A DNA stretch of 64,000 nt, taken from assembly GCF_014109765.1 (NCBI RefSeq), contig NZ_CP059139.1, forward strand, positions 5,539,001 through 5,603,000, read 5' to 3'. The notes under the pieces were generated by a model that ran no database searches, was not told the DNA's origin, and worked only from the letters and a program-made list of their open reading frames with translations. Position numbers and translations under genes: made by a program. Positions 38,626-48,622 of the stretch are shown one piece after another (position 1 is the stretch's first letter; each line of letters opens with the position of its first letter). The DNA comes from Pseudomonas berkeleyensis. GTDB lineage: Bacteria > Pseudomonadota > Gammaproteobacteria > Pseudomonadales > Pseudomonadaceae.

Positions 38626-40260
38626 TCAGATGATCACCAGCCCCACCTGTTCTTCGAGCTGCCGCGCCAGGGCTCGCAGTTGTTCGCAGGATTGCCGCGT
38701 GCGCTGGATCGCCTGGCCGTTGTTGGACGAAGCGCTGTGGATGCGGGTGATGCTGCGATTGATCTCGTCGGCAGTAGCGGCCTGCTGCTCAGCCGCGCTG
38801 GCGATCTGGAAGGTCATCTGGCTGACGGTACCCGCCGAGGCACTGAGCAGTTCCAGCACCTCACCAGCGCGGCCGGATGCCCGTACCGGCTGCTGCGCGG
38901 CCTCGACGGTGGCCCCGAGGCGCCCTGCTGCCCGCGCCGCGCCGGACTGCAGGCGCTCGACGATCTGCTGGATCTCCAGAGTCGATTGCTGGGTTCGCAT
39001 GGCCAGGGTGCGCACCTCATCGGCGACCACGGCGAAGCCACGGCCATGTTCGCCGGCACGCGCCGCCTCGATAGCGGCATTGAGTGCCAGCAGGTTGGTC
39101 TGCTCGGCGATGGCGGTGATCACGTCCAGCACCCGTCCCACGCTGCCGGAGTCGATGGCCAGTTGATCCACCGCCTGGCGACTCGACTCCAGCTCATCGA
39201 CCAGCTCGCGAATCGAACCGACGGTATCGCGTACCGCGCCGCTGCCCGCACCGGCCTGGCGTTCGGCATCCTGAGTGGCACTGGCGGCGACGCTGGCGTT
39301 GTGCGCGACCTCCTGCACGGTGGCGACCATCTGGGTCATCGCCGCCACCACGCTGTCGGTTTCCTGCTGCTGCGCAGCCATGCTGCTTTCTGCGGCCTCG
39401 GTTACCTCGCCGAGGTCATCACCGGCACGTGAGATCGACTGGCTGGCCAGTGCCATGCTGCTGGTCACCTGGTGGGCAGCGTCGACCAGGCGGTTGAAGC
39501 TGTGCGCCACCTGGGTCAGTTCGTCGTTGCCATCAGTGGGTAGACGCAAGGTCAGGTCGGTCTGCCCCTGGGTCGCCCGTGACAGTGCCGAGACCGTGTC
39601 GTTGAGCGGGCGGATGATGCTGTGGATCAGCAGCCAGGCGAACAGCGCCATGACGATCAGCGCCAGCAACGCGACCACGCCCGGCGCCAGCAGCACACGG
39701 TTGACCACCTGGCTGACGTCCTGCGGGTGGATACCGCTGGCCAGCACCCAGCCCCAGGGTTGGAATAGACGCACTTCGGACACCTTGAATTCCGGCGCGC
39801 TGGAGCCGGCACGCGGGAACCAGTAGTCGACGATCGCACTGCCCTTGCTGCGTGCGCCCTCGATCATGTCCTGAGCGAACAGCTTGCCGTTGACATCCTT
39901 GAAACCCTCGACCTGCTTACCGACCAGCGCAGGTGCGGTTGGGTGCATGACCATCCGGTAGTCCAGGTTGAGGATCAGCAGGTAGTTGTCGCCCAGATAG
40001 CGAATGGTACTAACCACATCGGCTGCCTGGCGCTGCGCCTCTTCGCGGCTCAGATGACCATCGCGCACCTGCCGCTCATAGTGCGCCAGCAGGTTGCTCG
40101 CGGTATCCAGCGCGGTACCGACGCCGGACATCTTTTCCTGCAGCAGGTTGCGCTGCAGCACCGAGCCCAACCACAGGCTCAGGCAGAGGATGAACAGCAC
40201 CACGCTGCCGGTCAGCAGCAGGATGCGGGTACGGATACGCAGATTTCTCAAGCTGAGCAT
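38626..40260 (-). CDS. methyl-accepting chemotaxis protein, sCache_2 sensor
   Basis: A 544-residue chemoreceptor. Helix 1 (residues 10-32) precedes a periplasmic single-Cache domain whose blocks [40 protein letters not shown] and [15 protein letters not shown] are typical of sCache_2, which often binds small carboxylic acids. Helix 2 is near residue 190, then HAMP and the signalling tip [21 protein letters not shown]. It sits next to the aromatic catabolic operon on the same strand, and AACAACAA lies 23 nt before its start, hinting at linkage to carbon-source use. Confidence 0.92.
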   Translation of the reverse strand: MLSLRNLRIRTRILLLTGSVVLFILCLSLWLGSVLQRNLLQEKMSGVGTALDTASNLLAHYERQVRDGHLSREEAQRQAADVVSTIRYLGDNYLLILNLDYRMVMHPTAPALVGKQVEGFKDVNGKLFAQDMIEGARSKGSAIVDYWFPRAGSSAPEFKVSEVRLFQPWGWVLASGIHPQDVSQVVNRVLLAPGVVALLALIVMALFAWLLIHSIIRPLNDTVSALSRATQGQTDLTLRLPTDGNDELTQVAHSFNRLVDAAHQVTSSMALASQSISRAGDDLGEVTEAAESSMAAQQQETDSVVAAMTQMVATVQEVAHNASVAASATQDAERQAGAGSGAVRDTVGSIRELVDELESSRQAVDQLAIDSGSVGRVLDVITAIAEQTNLLALNAAIEAARAGEHGRGFAVVADEVRTLAMRTQQSTLEIQQIVERLQSGAARAAGRLGATVEAAQQPVRASGRAGEVLELLSASAGTVSQMTFQIASAAEQQAATADEINRSITRIHSASSNNGQAIQRTRQSCEQLRALARQLEEQVGLVII

Positions 40261-40282
40261 GATCGGAGTTGGCCTCGATTTA

Positions 40283-40290
40283 TTGTTGTT
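40283..40290 (-). promoter_or_regulatory. candidate Crc/Hfq CA motif, chemoreceptor gene
   Basis: AACAACAA on the minus strand, 23 nt before the sCache_2 chemoreceptor ATG, followed by TAAAT. Confidence 0.45.
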
Positions 40291-40332
40291 CTGCCAGATG
40301 ACGCACCACGCAAGGCGTACAGCCGCCCAACA

Positions 40333-40355
40333 CGGCGAGCGTTATCTGCTCGCCG
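40333..40355 (-). terminator. hairpin after the catabolic operon
   Basis: CGGCGAGC/GCTCGCCG with a 7-nt loop, 32 bp past the stop of the reductase gene. There is no T-run, so it is a weak or factor-dependent terminator at best. Confidence 0.35.
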
Positions 40356-40386
40356 AGCGGGTCTCGTTCAGGAACCTGGCGGCCAG

Positions 40387-41388
40387 CTAGACGAAGGCGT
40401 CGGCGAAGAAGTTGTCCACCGGTAGGCCGAGCTGCTCGACGTAATCGCGCCGCGCCGAATCGACCACGATGGGCGCGCCGCAGGCATACACCTCGAACTC
40501 GCGCAGCGAGCGGAAATCCTTGAGCACCTGCTGATGGACGAAGCCGGTCGCACCCTGCCAGTCGCATGTCTCGCTGGCATCGGACAACACCGGCGTGTAG
40601 CTGAGCCAGGGCAGTTCGGCGGCCCATTGCAGCAGTTGTTCGTGACGATACAGATCCTCGCGCCGACGACCGCCCCAGTAGAGGTAGACCGGTCGCGTAT
40701 TGCCCTGCTCGCGCAGTTGCTCGAGCAGCGCTTGGATCGGCGCGAAGCCGGTGCCGCTGGCGAGGAAGATCATCGGCGCAGCGGTGTCGCGCAGGAAGAA
40801 GGAGCCGAACGGCCCTTCCATGCGCAGCATCGCCTTGGGTTGCAGACCGTTGAAGACGAAGCCACTGAACACCCCGCCCGGCATATGGCGGATATGCAAC
40901 TCCAGCTGGTTGTCACGCAGCGCGGCCGTGGCCATCGAGTAGCTGCGCCGCGAGCCGTCCTTGAGCAGGAACTGCACGTACTGCCCTGGCAGGTAACGGA
41001 AGGTACTGCCCGGTGGCAAGGCCACGCGCAACACCATCACATCGTGGCTGACCTTCTCCAGCGCCATCACCCGTCCAGCCGTCTGCTGGATGCTGATGCC
41101 ACGCAGCTCGGTGACTTCCGGAGCGTCGATGACCAGATCGGACTTGGCCCGCGCGCAGCAGAACAGTGCCAGCCCCTGCTCACGCTCCGCCGCGCTGAGC
41201 ACGTCCAGCGGGCTGTCGCCATGATCGACTTCCCCGGATACCAGCCGGCCCTTGCAACTGCCGCAGGTGCCCTCGCGGCAACTGTGCTTGAGCATCAGGC
41301 CATCGGCCAGGGCACCATCGAGGATGCTCAGGTTTTCCGCCAGCTCGAAGCGCTGGCCGGAGGGTTGAATCTTCACTGCATAACTCAT
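40387..41388 (-). CDS. NAD(P)H:ferredoxin reductase component with plant-type [2Fe-2S] domain
   Basis: Electron-transfer subunit of about 333 residues. N-terminal plant-type ferredoxin (CREGTCGSCKGRLVSG, with a fourth Cys in LFCCARA), then an FAD-binding FNR domain (RYLPGQYVQFLLKDGSRRSYS) and an NAD-binding domain (PMIFLASGTGFAPIQALLEQ, EVYACGAPIVV). Such reductases pass electrons from NAD(P)H to the Rieske ferredoxin or directly to an oxygenase. Last gene of the leftward operon; the most likely partner is the dioxygenase encoded upstream. Confidence 0.9.
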   Translation of the reverse strand: MSYAVKIQPSGQRFELAENLSILDGALADGLMLKHSCREGTCGSCKGRLVSGEVDHGDSPLDVLSAAEREQGLALFCCARAKSDLVIDAPEVTELRGISIQQTAGRVMALEKVSHDVMVLRVALPPGSTFRYLPGQYVQFLLKDGSRRSYSMATAALRDNQLELHIRHMPGGVFSGFVFNGLQPKAMLRMEGPFGSFFLRDTAAPMIFLASGTGFAPIQALLEQLREQGNTRPVYLYWGGRRREDLYRHEQLLQWAAELPWLSYTPVLSDASETCDWQGATGFVHQQVLKDFRSLREFEVYACGAPIVVDSARRDYVEQLGLPVDNFFADAFV

Positions 41389-41398
41389 GAGCCTGCCC

Positions 41399-41839
41399 TC
41401 AATACCGGTTGGCGCCTTCCAGCACCGCCATGGTCACGCGCGACAGGCAGACCAGACCGCCCTGCTCGTTCTCGATGCGCACTTCCCAGACCTGCACCTT
41501 GCGCCCCAGCGAGGCGGGCTTGGCCGTGCCATACACGACGCTACCGCCCATGGCCGGGCGCACGTGGTTGCCATTGATATCCAGCCCCACGCAGTGATGC
41601 GTGGCACTGTCCAGCACGAAGGCGCCGGCCCAGGAGGCCAGGGTTTCGGCAAAGGCGATGGAGGCGCCGCCATGCAGCACGCCGGCCGGATTGGCGGTGC
41701 GCTCGTCCACCGGCATGCGGCCCTTGAGGTAGTCCGCGCCGGCTTCCAACAGCTCGATGCCGAGGTTGCCGTTGAGGGTGCGGGCGTTACGCCGGTTGCA
41801 GTATTCAAGGGGGAACTCGCCCCCGAACCATATCGACAT
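41399..41839 (-). CDS. PaaI-family hotdog thioesterase
   Basis: A 146-residue acyl-CoA thioesterase of the PaaI/4HBT group: GRMPVDERTANPAGVLHGGA (with the HGG-type active-site loop), ALASW-like AETLASWAGAFVL and GLDINGNHVRPAMGG. Located next to aldolase and acetaldehyde dehydrogenase genes and in the same operon as a CoA ligase. A housekeeping role in freeing CoA from dead-end aryl-CoA is inferred. Confidence 0.88.
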   Translation of the reverse strand: MSIWFGGEFPLEYCNRRNARTLNGNLGIELLEAGADYLKGRMPVDERTANPAGVLHGGASIAFAETLASWAGAFVLDSATHHCVGLDINGNHVRPAMGGSVVYGTAKPASLGRKVQVWEVRIENEQGGLVCLSRVTMAVLEGANRY

Positions 41840-41849
41840 GACCGTCTCC

Positions 41850-42869
41850 TCAGGCTTGCCGGCGGGCGGCGAGCAGATCCAGCGCCACGTCGACGATCAT
41901 GTCCTCCTGGCCGCCGACCATACGCCGCTTGCCCAGCTCGACGAGGATATCCAGGGTCTTCAGCCCGTACTTCTGCGCCGCCACTTCAGCATGACGGAGG
42001 AAGCTGGAATACACACCGGCATACCCCAGGCCGAGGGTTTCCCGGTCGACCCGCACCGGACGATCCTGCAGCGGGCGCACCAGATCGTCGGCGGCGTCCA
42101 TCAGCTTGTAGAGGTCGGTGCCGTGGTTCCAGCCCAGGCGTTCGGCGGCGGCGATGAACACCTCCAGCGGCGCGTTACCGGCACCGGCGCCCATCCCGGC
42201 CAGGCTGGCGTCGACGCGATCACAGCCCTCTTCCACCGCGACGATGGAGTTGGCCACGCCCAGGCTGAGGTTGTGGTGGGCATGCATACCGGTCTGGGTC
42301 TCGGGGTTCAGCGTGGCCTTGAACGCGCGCATGCGCTCGCGGATGTCGTTCATGTTCATGGCGCCGCCGGAGTCGGCCATGTAGATGCACTGCGCGCCGT
42401 AGCTCTCCATCAGCTTGCCCTGCTCGGCGAGTTTTTCCGCCGGGATCATATGGCTCATCATCAGAAAGCCCACGGTGTCCATGCCCAGACTGCGCGCATA
42501 TTCGATGTGCTGTTTCGACACATCCGCCTCGGTGCAGTGGGTGGCCACGCGCACGGTACGCGCACCGGCATCGTAGGCGGCCTTGAGGTCGTGCACGGTG
42601 CCGATGCCCGGCAGCAACAGCACGGCGATGCGCGCGTGCTCGATGACGTCGGCCGCCGCTTCGATCCACTCCAGATCGCTGTGGGCACCGAAGCCATAGT
42701 TGAAACTGGAACCCTGCAGACCGTCACCGTGAGTGACTTCGATGGAGTCGACCCTGGCCTGATCCAGCGCACGGGCGATGTCCTGCACGTTCTGGATCGA
42801 GTACTGGTGGCGGATCGCGTGGCTGCCGTCGCGCAGGGTCACGTCGGAGATAAAGAGTTTCTTGCTCAT
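41850..42869 (-). CDS. 4-hydroxy-2-oxovalerate aldolase
   Basis: Splits 4-hydroxy-2-oxopentanoate into pyruvate and acetaldehyde. The 339-residue sequence has DmpG/BphI/MhpE landmarks: [18 protein letters not shown] (metal-binding RDG), [39 protein letters not shown] and the [13 protein letters not shown] metal site. The start overlaps the acetaldehyde dehydrogenase stop by 4 bp, fitting the known channelled complex. Confidence 0.95.
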   Translation of the reverse strand: MSKKLFISDVTLRDGSHAIRHQYSIQNVQDIARALDQARVDSIEVTHGDGLQGSSFNYGFGAHSDLEWIEAAADVIEHARIAVLLLPGIGTVHDLKAAYDAGARTVRVATHCTEADVSKQHIEYARSLGMDTVGFLMMSHMIPAEKLAEQGKLMESYGAQCIYMADSGGAMNMNDIRERMRAFKATLNPETQTGMHAHHNLSLGVANSIVAVEEGCDRVDASLAGMGAGAGNAPLEVFIAAAERLGWNHGTDLYKLMDAADDLVRPLQDRPVRVDRETLGLGYAGVYSSFLRHAEVAAQKYGLKTLDILVELGKRRMVGGQEDMIVDVALDLLAARRQA

Positions 42870-43807
42870 GCCGAGGCTCCCATCGACTGCGCCATGCGCT
42901 CGGCGGTGGCCAGCGCGGCGGAGGTCATGATGTCGAGGTTGCCGGCGTAGGCCGGCAGGTAATGGGCGGCGCCTTCCACTTCGAGGAAGATCGAGGTCTT
43001 CAGGCCGCTGAAGCGACCGTGGCCGGGAATGTTCAAAGGCGCGGATTCGGGGATCACGTCGAACTGCACCTGCTGCTTGAGGCGATAGCCCGGCACATAG
43101 GCCTGCACGGCGGCGGCCATTTCCTCGACGCTGGCGGCGATCTGCGCCTGGTCGGCGGCTTCGCTGAGCACGAACACGGTGTCGCGCATCATCAGCGGCG
43201 GCTCGGCCGGGTTCATGATGATGATTGCCTTGCCCTTGGCCGCACCGCCGATCACTTCGATGGCCTTGGAGGTGGTCTCGGTGAATTCGTCGATATTGGC
43301 GCGGGTACCGGGGCCGGCGGACTTGCTGGCGATCGAGGCGATGATCTCGGCGTAGTGCACCTTGGCCACGCGCGATACAGCCGCCACCATCGGGATGGTC
43401 GCCTGGCCGCCGCAGGTGACCATGTTGACGTTGAGCTGGCTCAGGTTCTGCTCAAGATTCACCACCGGCACGCAGTACGGGCCGATGGCTGCCGGCGTCA
43501 GGTCGATCAGGCGGATACCCGGCTTGATGCCGCGCAGGAAGGCGTCGTTCTTCACGTGGGCGCCGGCGCTGGTGGCATCGAAGACGAAGTCGATATCGGC
43601 GAACACCGACAGGCGGGTCAGACCCTCGACCCCTTCATGGGTGGTCGCCACGCCCAGGCGCGCTGCACGGGCCAGGCCATCGGAGGCCGGATCGATGCCG
43701 ACCATCGCGCCCATTTCCAGGTGCTTGGCGTTGCGCATCACCTTGATCATCAGGTCGGTGCCGATATTGCCCGAGCCGACGATGGCGACTTTCAGTTTCT
43801 TGCTCAT
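42866..43807 (-). CDS. acylating acetaldehyde dehydrogenase
   Basis: Oxidises acetaldehyde with CoA and NAD+ to acetyl-CoA. The 313-residue protein has the DmpF/BphJ pattern: [20 protein letters not shown] (NAD site), [15 protein letters not shown], catalytic cysteine in [16 protein letters not shown], and [14 protein letters not shown]. Overlaps the CoA-ligase stop upstream and the aldolase start downstream. Confidence 0.95.
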   Translation of the reverse strand: MSKKLKVAIVGSGNIGTDLMIKVMRNAKHLEMGAMVGIDPASDGLARAARLGVATTHEGVEGLTRLSVFADIDFVFDATSAGAHVKNDAFLRGIKPGIRLIDLTPAAIGPYCVPVVNLEQNLSQLNVNMVTCGGQATIPMVAAVSRVAKVHYAEIIASIASKSAGPGTRANIDEFTETTSKAIEVIGGAAKGKAIIIMNPAEPPLMMRDTVFVLSEAADQAQIAASVEEMAAAVQAYVPGYRLKQQVQFDVIPESAPLNIPGHGRFSGLKTSIFLEVEGAAHYLPAYAGNLDIMTSAALATAERMAQSMGASA

Positions 43808-45663
43808 GCGGGTTCTCCATAGGCTTCAGCCAACAGAATCACGGCAGGGTCGAGAGAGTCGGCGTACAGCCGCTTGACCTGCTCGGCACGCAGGCTCAGG
43901 GCCGTGCGCTGGTTGATGTAGCCCTTGTCGGTGATCTCGCCGGCTTCCAGGCTCGGTGGCGTATCGAGGATCAGCGCGCGGAAGGCATGCTGCGATGAAG
44001 CCGGACACTCCTTGGCCAATGCCTGCAGGCCGGCGCACAGGGCCAGGCGCACTTCCGGCAGCAACGCCAGTTCATCGGCGCTCATGCTTGCGCCAGCGGC
44101 GCCGGCCAGCTCACGCAGGGCCGGGCCGGGGTAGATCAGCGCGCCGATCATTTCCTGGTCATGGCCGCAGATCACGCAGTCCGTGGCATAGGGCGCCAGG
44201 GCGCTGACCAGCTTGGGCCGCAGGGTGCCGACCGACACCCAGGTACCGCTGCTGAGCTTGAAGTCCTCGGTGACCCGGCCATCGAACTGGATACCCAGCT
44301 CGGGCCGTTCGGGATCGACCAGGCGCCCGGCATCGCCGATGCAGTAGAAGCCTTCGGCATCGAAGGCCTCGGCAGTTTTCTCCGGCGCGCCCAGGTATTC
44401 GCGAAACACCGACGGGCCGCGCACGCGCATCTCGTGCTTGTCGCCGGAAGGCACGAACTTGATCTCCGTGCCCGGCACCGGCAAACCGATGGTGCCGGGG
44501 CGATCGATCAGGTAATGCACGCTGGTCAGCACCGGCGAGGTCTCGGTCGCGCCCCATTCGCTGGCGAAAAACAGCGGCTCGCTGCGTACCGTGCGGCCAC
44601 AGGCGACCAACCGATCCCAGGTGCTGCCCGGAAGCGAAGCCGCCGCATAGAACAGCAGCTCCAGACGGCCGAACAGGGCCTGGGCCAACGCCTCGTCACG
44701 CTCCAGATAGGGCAGCAACGCGTCGTAACCACGCGGCACGTTGAAGTACAGGGTCGGCTTGACCAGCTTGATGTTCTCGATGCTGCGCTCGATCAGCCCC
44801 GGCACCGGACGGCCATCGTCGATATACAGGCTGCCGCCGTTGCGCAGCACCAGATTGAAGTTGTGGTTGGCGCCGAACACGTGGCTCCACGGCAACCAGT
44901 CGAGCACCACCACCGGCACCTGTTCGAGGAACGGCCAGCACTGGGCGATGGCCTGCTGGTTGGCGCAGAGCATGCCGTGGCTGTTGATCACCGCCTTGGG
45001 CGTGCCGGTCGAGCCCGAGGTCATCAGGTAGCGCGCCGGGGTGTCGCCGGTGATTCGGGCGAAGGCCTCCATCACCGCAGGCGTCTCGGTCTTGTACAGC
45101 TGCGCCAGCGACCAGGCGCCGGGGTATTCCTGGGCGTTGCGCGCGGCCACCACCAGGCAGTCGGGTTTGACCAGTTGCAGCGCACGGTAATAGGTATCGC
45201 CGTCGCTGACGAAGATCACGGCCGGGTCGAGTACCTCGATGATCGCCTTGAGCTTGCTGCAGCCGTCCCCCGTGCTGCGTGAATAGGCCACCGAGGTGGT
45301 CGCCACGGGAATGCCGACGTGCATCGCGGCCAGGCTCAGCAGCGCCTGGTCGACGTCGATATCGGACAGGTTGAGCAGCGGACGACCGGCGGGAATGTCC
45401 AGGTCGAGCAGGCCCTGGGCCAGGCTGCCGACACGCTGGCGCACCTCGCGGTAGGTCATGCGGTGCCAGCCGCCATTGTGCCGCTCGGCCAGATAGACCT
45501 GATCCGGGCGCTCGCGCGCCCAGCGCTCCAGCCATTCGCCGATGCAGCGCGCGTAGGGTTGCAGGGGTTGCGGCGAACGCAGGACGAATTCGCCATTGTC
45601 ACGGGGTTCGAAAATCACCTCGGCAGGGGCCAGCCGCGCCGCAAGGTTCGGGAAATCGGTCAT
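43804..45663 (-). CDS. feruloyl-CoA-synthase-like aryl-CoA ligase
   Basis: Adenylate-forming ligase of 619 residues, from the ATG at 45663. It shows the ANL core [20 protein letters not shown], the family's [20 protein letters not shown], then [24 protein letters not shown] and the C-terminal hinge [20 protein letters not shown]. This pattern is that of feruloyl-CoA synthases (Fcs), acting on hydroxycinnamates or related aryl acids. No enoyl-CoA hydratase/vanillin dehydrogenase pair is nearby, so ferulate itself is doubtful. A MITE-like element lies just upstream inside the operon. Confidence 0.87.
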   Translation of the reverse strand: MTDFPNLAARLAPAEVIFEPRDNGEFVLRSPQPLQPYARCIGEWLERWARERPDQVYLAERHNGGWHRMTYREVRQRVGSLAQGLLDLDIPAGRPLLNLSDIDVDQALLSLAAMHVGIPVATTSVAYSRSTGDGCSKLKAIIEVLDPAVIFVSDGDTYYRALQLVKPDCLVVAARNAQEYPGAWSLAQLYKTETPAVMEAFARITGDTPARYLMTSGSTGTPKAVINSHGMLCANQQAIAQCWPFLEQVPVVVLDWLPWSHVFGANHNFNLVLRNGGSLYIDDGRPVPGLIERSIENIKLVKPTLYFNVPRGYDALLPYLERDEALAQALFGRLELLFYAAASLPGSTWDRLVACGRTVRSEPLFFASEWGATETSPVLTSVHYLIDRPGTIGLPVPGTEIKFVPSGDKHEMRVRGPSVFREYLGAPEKTAEAFDAEGFYCIGDAGRLVDPERPELGIQFDGRVTEDFKLSSGTWVSVGTLRPKLVSALAPYATDCVICGHDQEMIGALIYPGPALRELAGAAGASMSADELALLPEVRLALCAGLQALAKECPASSQHAFRALILDTPPSLEAGEITDKGYINQRTALSLRAEQVKRLYADSLDPAVILLAEAYGEPA

Positions 45664-45705
45664 ATCCAGGTGCCTCGTGAGTCGGCGCGGGCGCCGCTCA
45701 TACGG

Positions 45706-45713
45706 TTGTTCTT
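45706..45713 (-). promoter_or_regulatory. candidate Crc/Hfq CA motif, CoA ligase gene
   Basis: AAGAACAA on the minus strand within ACAAGAACAACCG, 43 nt before the CoA-ligase ATG. Confidence 0.4.
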
Positions 45714-45720
45714 GTATGAC

Positions 45721-45854
45721 CCCCTTCACGATCTGCTGCGCGTCGGCCCTGCTTCGTTGAAACCAAGCTCGGAATGCTCATTTACAACTCGTAAACTCCG
45801 CTTCCTCGCTTGCTTTCGCCTTGCATGGCTCTAGCTCGCTAGCCCGTGAAGGGG
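45721..45854. mobile_element. MITE-like repeat, copy 2
   Basis: Inverted copy of the element at 6406-6537, with 110 of 126 core positions identical. Its ends are a perfect 10-bp inverted repeat CCCCTTCACG/CGTGAAGGGG, different from copy 1 but again fully complementary. It sits between the hydratase stop (45905) and the CoA-ligase start and may carry a processing or polar effect on the operon. Confidence 0.75.
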
Positions 45855-45904
45855 CTCAAAGCACTTATTGGTTTGGGCCTGACGGCCCTGCACGCACGCT
45901 CGGG

Positions 45905-46687
45905 TCAGATAAACCGGCAGCTCACCTCGCCCAGTCGAGTCAAACGCAGGCGCAGGCTGTCGCCGGCCACCACCGGCGTCATCGGCCCCAGCGCGCCGGA
46001 CAGCAGCACATCGCCGGCGCGCAACGGCTGGCCCAGTTCGGCCATGGTGCGCGCCAGCCACAGGCAGGCATTCAGCGGGTTGCCCAGGCAGGCCGCACCG
46101 AGACCGACCGAGGCCTGCACGCCGTTCTTCTCCAGCAGCATGCCTTCGAGGGTCAGATCGAGGCCGTCCAGCTTCACCGGCTGATCGCCGAGCACGTAGA
46201 GGCCCGAGGAGGCGTTGTCGGCGACGGTGTCGACCAGGGTGATCTTCCAGTCCTCGATGGCCGAGTCGACGATCTCCAGCGCCGGCAGCAGGTAGTCGAC
46301 CGCGCTGATCAGCTCGCCCAGGGTGGTGTCGGCATGCGGCAGGTCACGACCAAGGACGAAGGCGATCTCGCCCTCGGCCTTCGGCTGGATCAGCCGTGCG
46401 GTCGGCACATCCTGACCGTGGCGGTATTCCATGTCGGCGAACAGCATGCCGAAGTCCGGCTGGTCGACGCCCAATTGCTGCTGCACGGCCAGCGAGGTGA
46501 GGCCGATCTTGCAGCCGCTGAGGCGGCGCCCGGCATCCAGCGCCGCGCGGGTGTTGATGGCCTGCACGGCATAGGCGTCCTGCAGGCTGACGATGTCGAA
46601 ACGCTCGGACACACGCCCGCAGGGTTGTCGGTTCTGGCGCGCCTGGGCCAGTGCGGCGGCGGCGGATTGCAGATGGGGTTGGCTCAT
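45905..46687 (-). CDS. 2-hydroxypenta-2,4-dienoate hydratase
   Basis: Adds water to the dienoate left after C-C cleavage, giving 4-hydroxy-2-oxovalerate. The 260-residue protein fits the DmpE/BphH/MhpD family: AYAVQAINTRAALDAGRRLSG, CKIGLTSLAVQQQLGVDQPD, PKAEGEIAFVLGRDLP, PALEIVDSAIEDWKITLVDT. ATG at 46687 with AGGAG upstream; 17 bp after the NMO-like gene. Supplies the aldolase encoded downstream. Confidence 0.93.
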   Translation of the reverse strand: MSQPHLQSAAAALAQARQNRQPCGRVSERFDIVSLQDAYAVQAINTRAALDAGRRLSGCKIGLTSLAVQQQLGVDQPDFGMLFADMEYRHGQDVPTARLIQPKAEGEIAFVLGRDLPHADTTLGELISAVDYLLPALEIVDSAIEDWKITLVDTVADNASSGLYVLGDQPVKLDGLDLTLEGMLLEKNGVQASVGLGAACLGNPLNACLWLARTMAELGQPLRAGDVLLSGALGPMTPVVAGDSLRLRLTRLGEVSCRFI

Positions 46688-46704
46688 GATCGGTGCACTC
46701 CTGT

Positions 46705-47685
46705 TCAACGACGGTTGTGGCCCAGCGGGCGGTCGAGGCTGGCGCGATAACCATCGACCAGCTCGCTGACGAGTTCGCCGACACTGCACGGGTGGGTGAT
46801 CTGGCCCACGCCCTGGCCAGCAGACCAGACGTGCTTCCAGGCCTTGTTGGCGCTGGCGATGTTGCCGGAGAAATCGACACCGGCCTTGCTCTCGCCAGAG
46901 GGGTCGATGCCGGCCTTCTCGAGCGACGGACGCATCCAGTTGGCCAGCACACCGCTGACCGCCTTGGTCACGACCACGTCGTCCATGCTGCAATCGACCA
47001 GCATCTGTCGGTAGTCGTCCTCGACCAGGCTTTCGCGGGTGACAACCAGACGCGTGCCGACCACCGCGAAGTCGTAACCGAGCACCTGGGCGGCATGCAC
47101 GTCGCGACCATTGGAAATGGCCCCGGCAACACCCAGTGGACCGTCCCAGAAGCGTCGAACTTCATCGACGAAGGCGAACGGGTTATTGGTGCCGGTATGC
47201 CCGCCAGCGCCGTTGCACACCAGGATCAGCGCATCGACACCGGCATCGGCAGCCTTGCGCGCCATGGCCGGGGTGATCACGTCGGCCATCACCACACCGC
47301 CATAGGCGTGCACGTCTTCAAGCACCCGCTTGGGGCTGCCCAGGGCGGTGGAAACGATCGGTGGCTGGAAGCGTTTCACCAGTTCCAGCTCGGCGGCGAA
47401 GCGGTCATAGGTGCTGTGCACGATCATGTTCAGCATCCACGGCGCCAGCGTTGTACCAGCCGCCTGGGCCTGCTCACGCTCGGCGCTGATCTGCTCCAGC
47501 CACTGCTCGAGGATTTCCACCGTACGGGCGTTGGGCGCCGGCATGCTGCCGATGATGCCGGCGTGGCAGCAGGCGCTCAGCAGTTGCGGGCCGGAGACCA
47601 GGAACATCGGCGCCGCCAGCACAGGTACGGGCAACGCAGCGAACAGCTCCAGCACCTTGTGCTGGGAAGGAGTATGCGCACTCAT
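46705..47685 (-). CDS. nitronate monooxygenase-family FMN protein
   Basis: A 326-residue TIM-barrel flavoprotein of the NMO/2-nitropropane dioxygenase family: PVLAAPMFLVSGPQLLSACC, VMADVITPAMARKAADAGVD, LILVCNGAGGHTGTNNPFAF, VAGAISNGRDVHAAQVLGYD. The family includes true nitronate monooxygenases but also FabK-type enoyl reductases and acyl-CoA-active members of steroid pathways. Beside a CoA ligase, an acyl-CoA redox role is at least as likely as nitronate chemistry. ATG at 47685; AACAACAA lies 21 nt upstream. Confidence 0.85.
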   Translation of the reverse strand: MSAHTPSQHKVLELFAALPVPVLAAPMFLVSGPQLLSACCHAGIIGSMPAPNARTVEILEQWLEQISAEREQAQAAGTTLAPWMLNMIVHSTYDRFAAELELVKRFQPPIVSTALGSPKRVLEDVHAYGGVVMADVITPAMARKAADAGVDALILVCNGAGGHTGTNNPFAFVDEVRRFWDGPLGVAGAISNGRDVHAAQVLGYDFAVVGTRLVVTRESLVEDDYRQMLVDCSMDDVVVTKAVSGVLANWMRPSLEKAGIDPSGESKAGVDFSGNIASANKAWKHVWSAGQGVGQITHPCSVGELVSELVDGYRASLDRPLGHNRR

Positions 47686-47705
47686 CGGCAATGACTCTTT
47701 TATGT

Positions 47706-47713
47706 TTGTTGTT
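47706..47713 (-). promoter_or_regulatory. candidate Crc/Hfq CA motif, NMO gene
   Basis: AACAACAA (continuing ACATAAAAG) on the minus strand, 21 nt before the NMO-family ATG. Confidence 0.5.
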
Positions 47714-47744
47714 ATCGGTAACGCGTTGTTAGGTTTTCCACATC

Positions 47745-47797
47745 TGTAGGAGCGGATTTATCCGCGAAGCCTTTTCGCGGCTGAAGCCGCTCCTACA
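47745..47797. repeat. REP hairpin inside the catabolic operon
   Basis: TGTAGGAGCGG (47745-47755) and CCGCTCCTACA (47787-47797), with a nested TCCGCGAA/TTCGCGG stem, between the SDR and NMO genes. Same family as the unit at 19309. Confidence 0.8.
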
Positions 47798-47813
47798 TAA
47801 GGCCTTTCCCTGT

Positions 47814-48611
47814 CTAGCGGCCACCTGCGCTGCGGATTTCCCAGCCACCATCACTGTGAATGATGTGCGCGGTGGTCAACGACGAATCCTTGCGCGAAGC
47901 CAGCAGCACGTAATGGCCGGTGTGATCCTCCGGCTCGGCGATGCGCTGCAGCGGCACCGCACGCGCGGCGGCCTCCTCGAAACCGGGAATGGCATTGAGT
48001 GGCTGACTGCGCTTGTTCAGCCCTTCGAGGCTCTTCATCGGCGTATTGGTGGCGCCCGGCGCGACGCCGTTGACGCGAATATCCGGCGCCAGCTCGTAGG
48101 CCAACTGGCGGATCATGCCGACCAGTGCGTGCTTGGCGGTGACGTAGAGAATGCCGCCGCCACCGGCGTAGAAGGCGCTGTTGGACAGGGTGAAGATCAT
48201 GCTGCCGCGCGTCTCACGCAAAGCGTCGGTGGCGCAGCGCGCGCCGAGCAGATAGCCCTGCACGTTGATCGCGAACAGGCGCTGGAAGGCCTGCTCCAGC
48301 TCCTCCGGGGCGATGCGGTCGAGACGGGTGAAATAGTCGAATACCGCCGCGTTGCCGACGAAGGTATCCAGCTTGCCGAAAGCCTCCAGCGTCTGCGCCA
48401 CGGCGCGCTGGTTATCGGCCAGGCTGGAGACGTCCCCCTGGATCACCACGACGGCATCGCCCAGCTCAGTCTGCAGCGCATCGAGCTGCTCACGGTTGCG
48501 CGCCATCACCCCGACGCGCGCCCCTTCCTGCACGTAGCGGCGCACGATGGCGCTGCCGATGCCACCGGTACCGCCGGTGATCAGGGCCACCTGCCCTTCT
48601 AGCCAACCCAT
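47814..48611 (-). CDS. cis-dihydrodiol dehydrogenase (SDR family)
   Basis: Re-aromatises the cis-dihydrodiol made by the dioxygenase, giving a catechol and NADH. The 265-residue SDR has GXXXGXG motif TGGTGGIGSAIVRRY, VGNAAVFDY (NAG-like), Ser in TLSNSAFYAGGGG and YVTAKHALVGM (YxxxK). Length and the GNAAVFDY block resemble BphB/HcaB-type dehydrogenases. ATG at 48611, overlapping the stop region of the beta-subunit gene by a gap of only 11 bp. Confidence 0.9.
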   Translation of the reverse strand: MGWLEGQVALITGGTGGIGSAIVRRYVQEGARVGVMARNREQLDALQTELGDAVVVIQGDVSSLADNQRAVAQTLEAFGKLDTFVGNAAVFDYFTRLDRIAPEELEQAFQRLFAINVQGYLLGARCATDALRETRGSMIFTLSNSAFYAGGGGILYVTAKHALVGMIRQLAYELAPDIRVNGVAPGATNTPMKSLEGLNKRSQPLNAIPGFEEAAARAVPLQRIAEPEDHTGHYVLLASRKDSSLTTAHIIHSDGGWEIRSAGGR

Positions 48612-48622
48612 GACGCGCTCCT

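Noticed and set aside
43804..45663. Ferulate-to-vanillin pathway
   Set aside because: No enoyl-CoA hydratase/aldolase (Ech), vanillin dehydrogenase or vanillate demethylase genes accompany the ligase.
46705..47685. True nitronate (nitroalkane) detoxification as the NMO role
   Set aside because: No nitro-compound genes are nearby. The family is too broad to assign this activity, so only the family is called.
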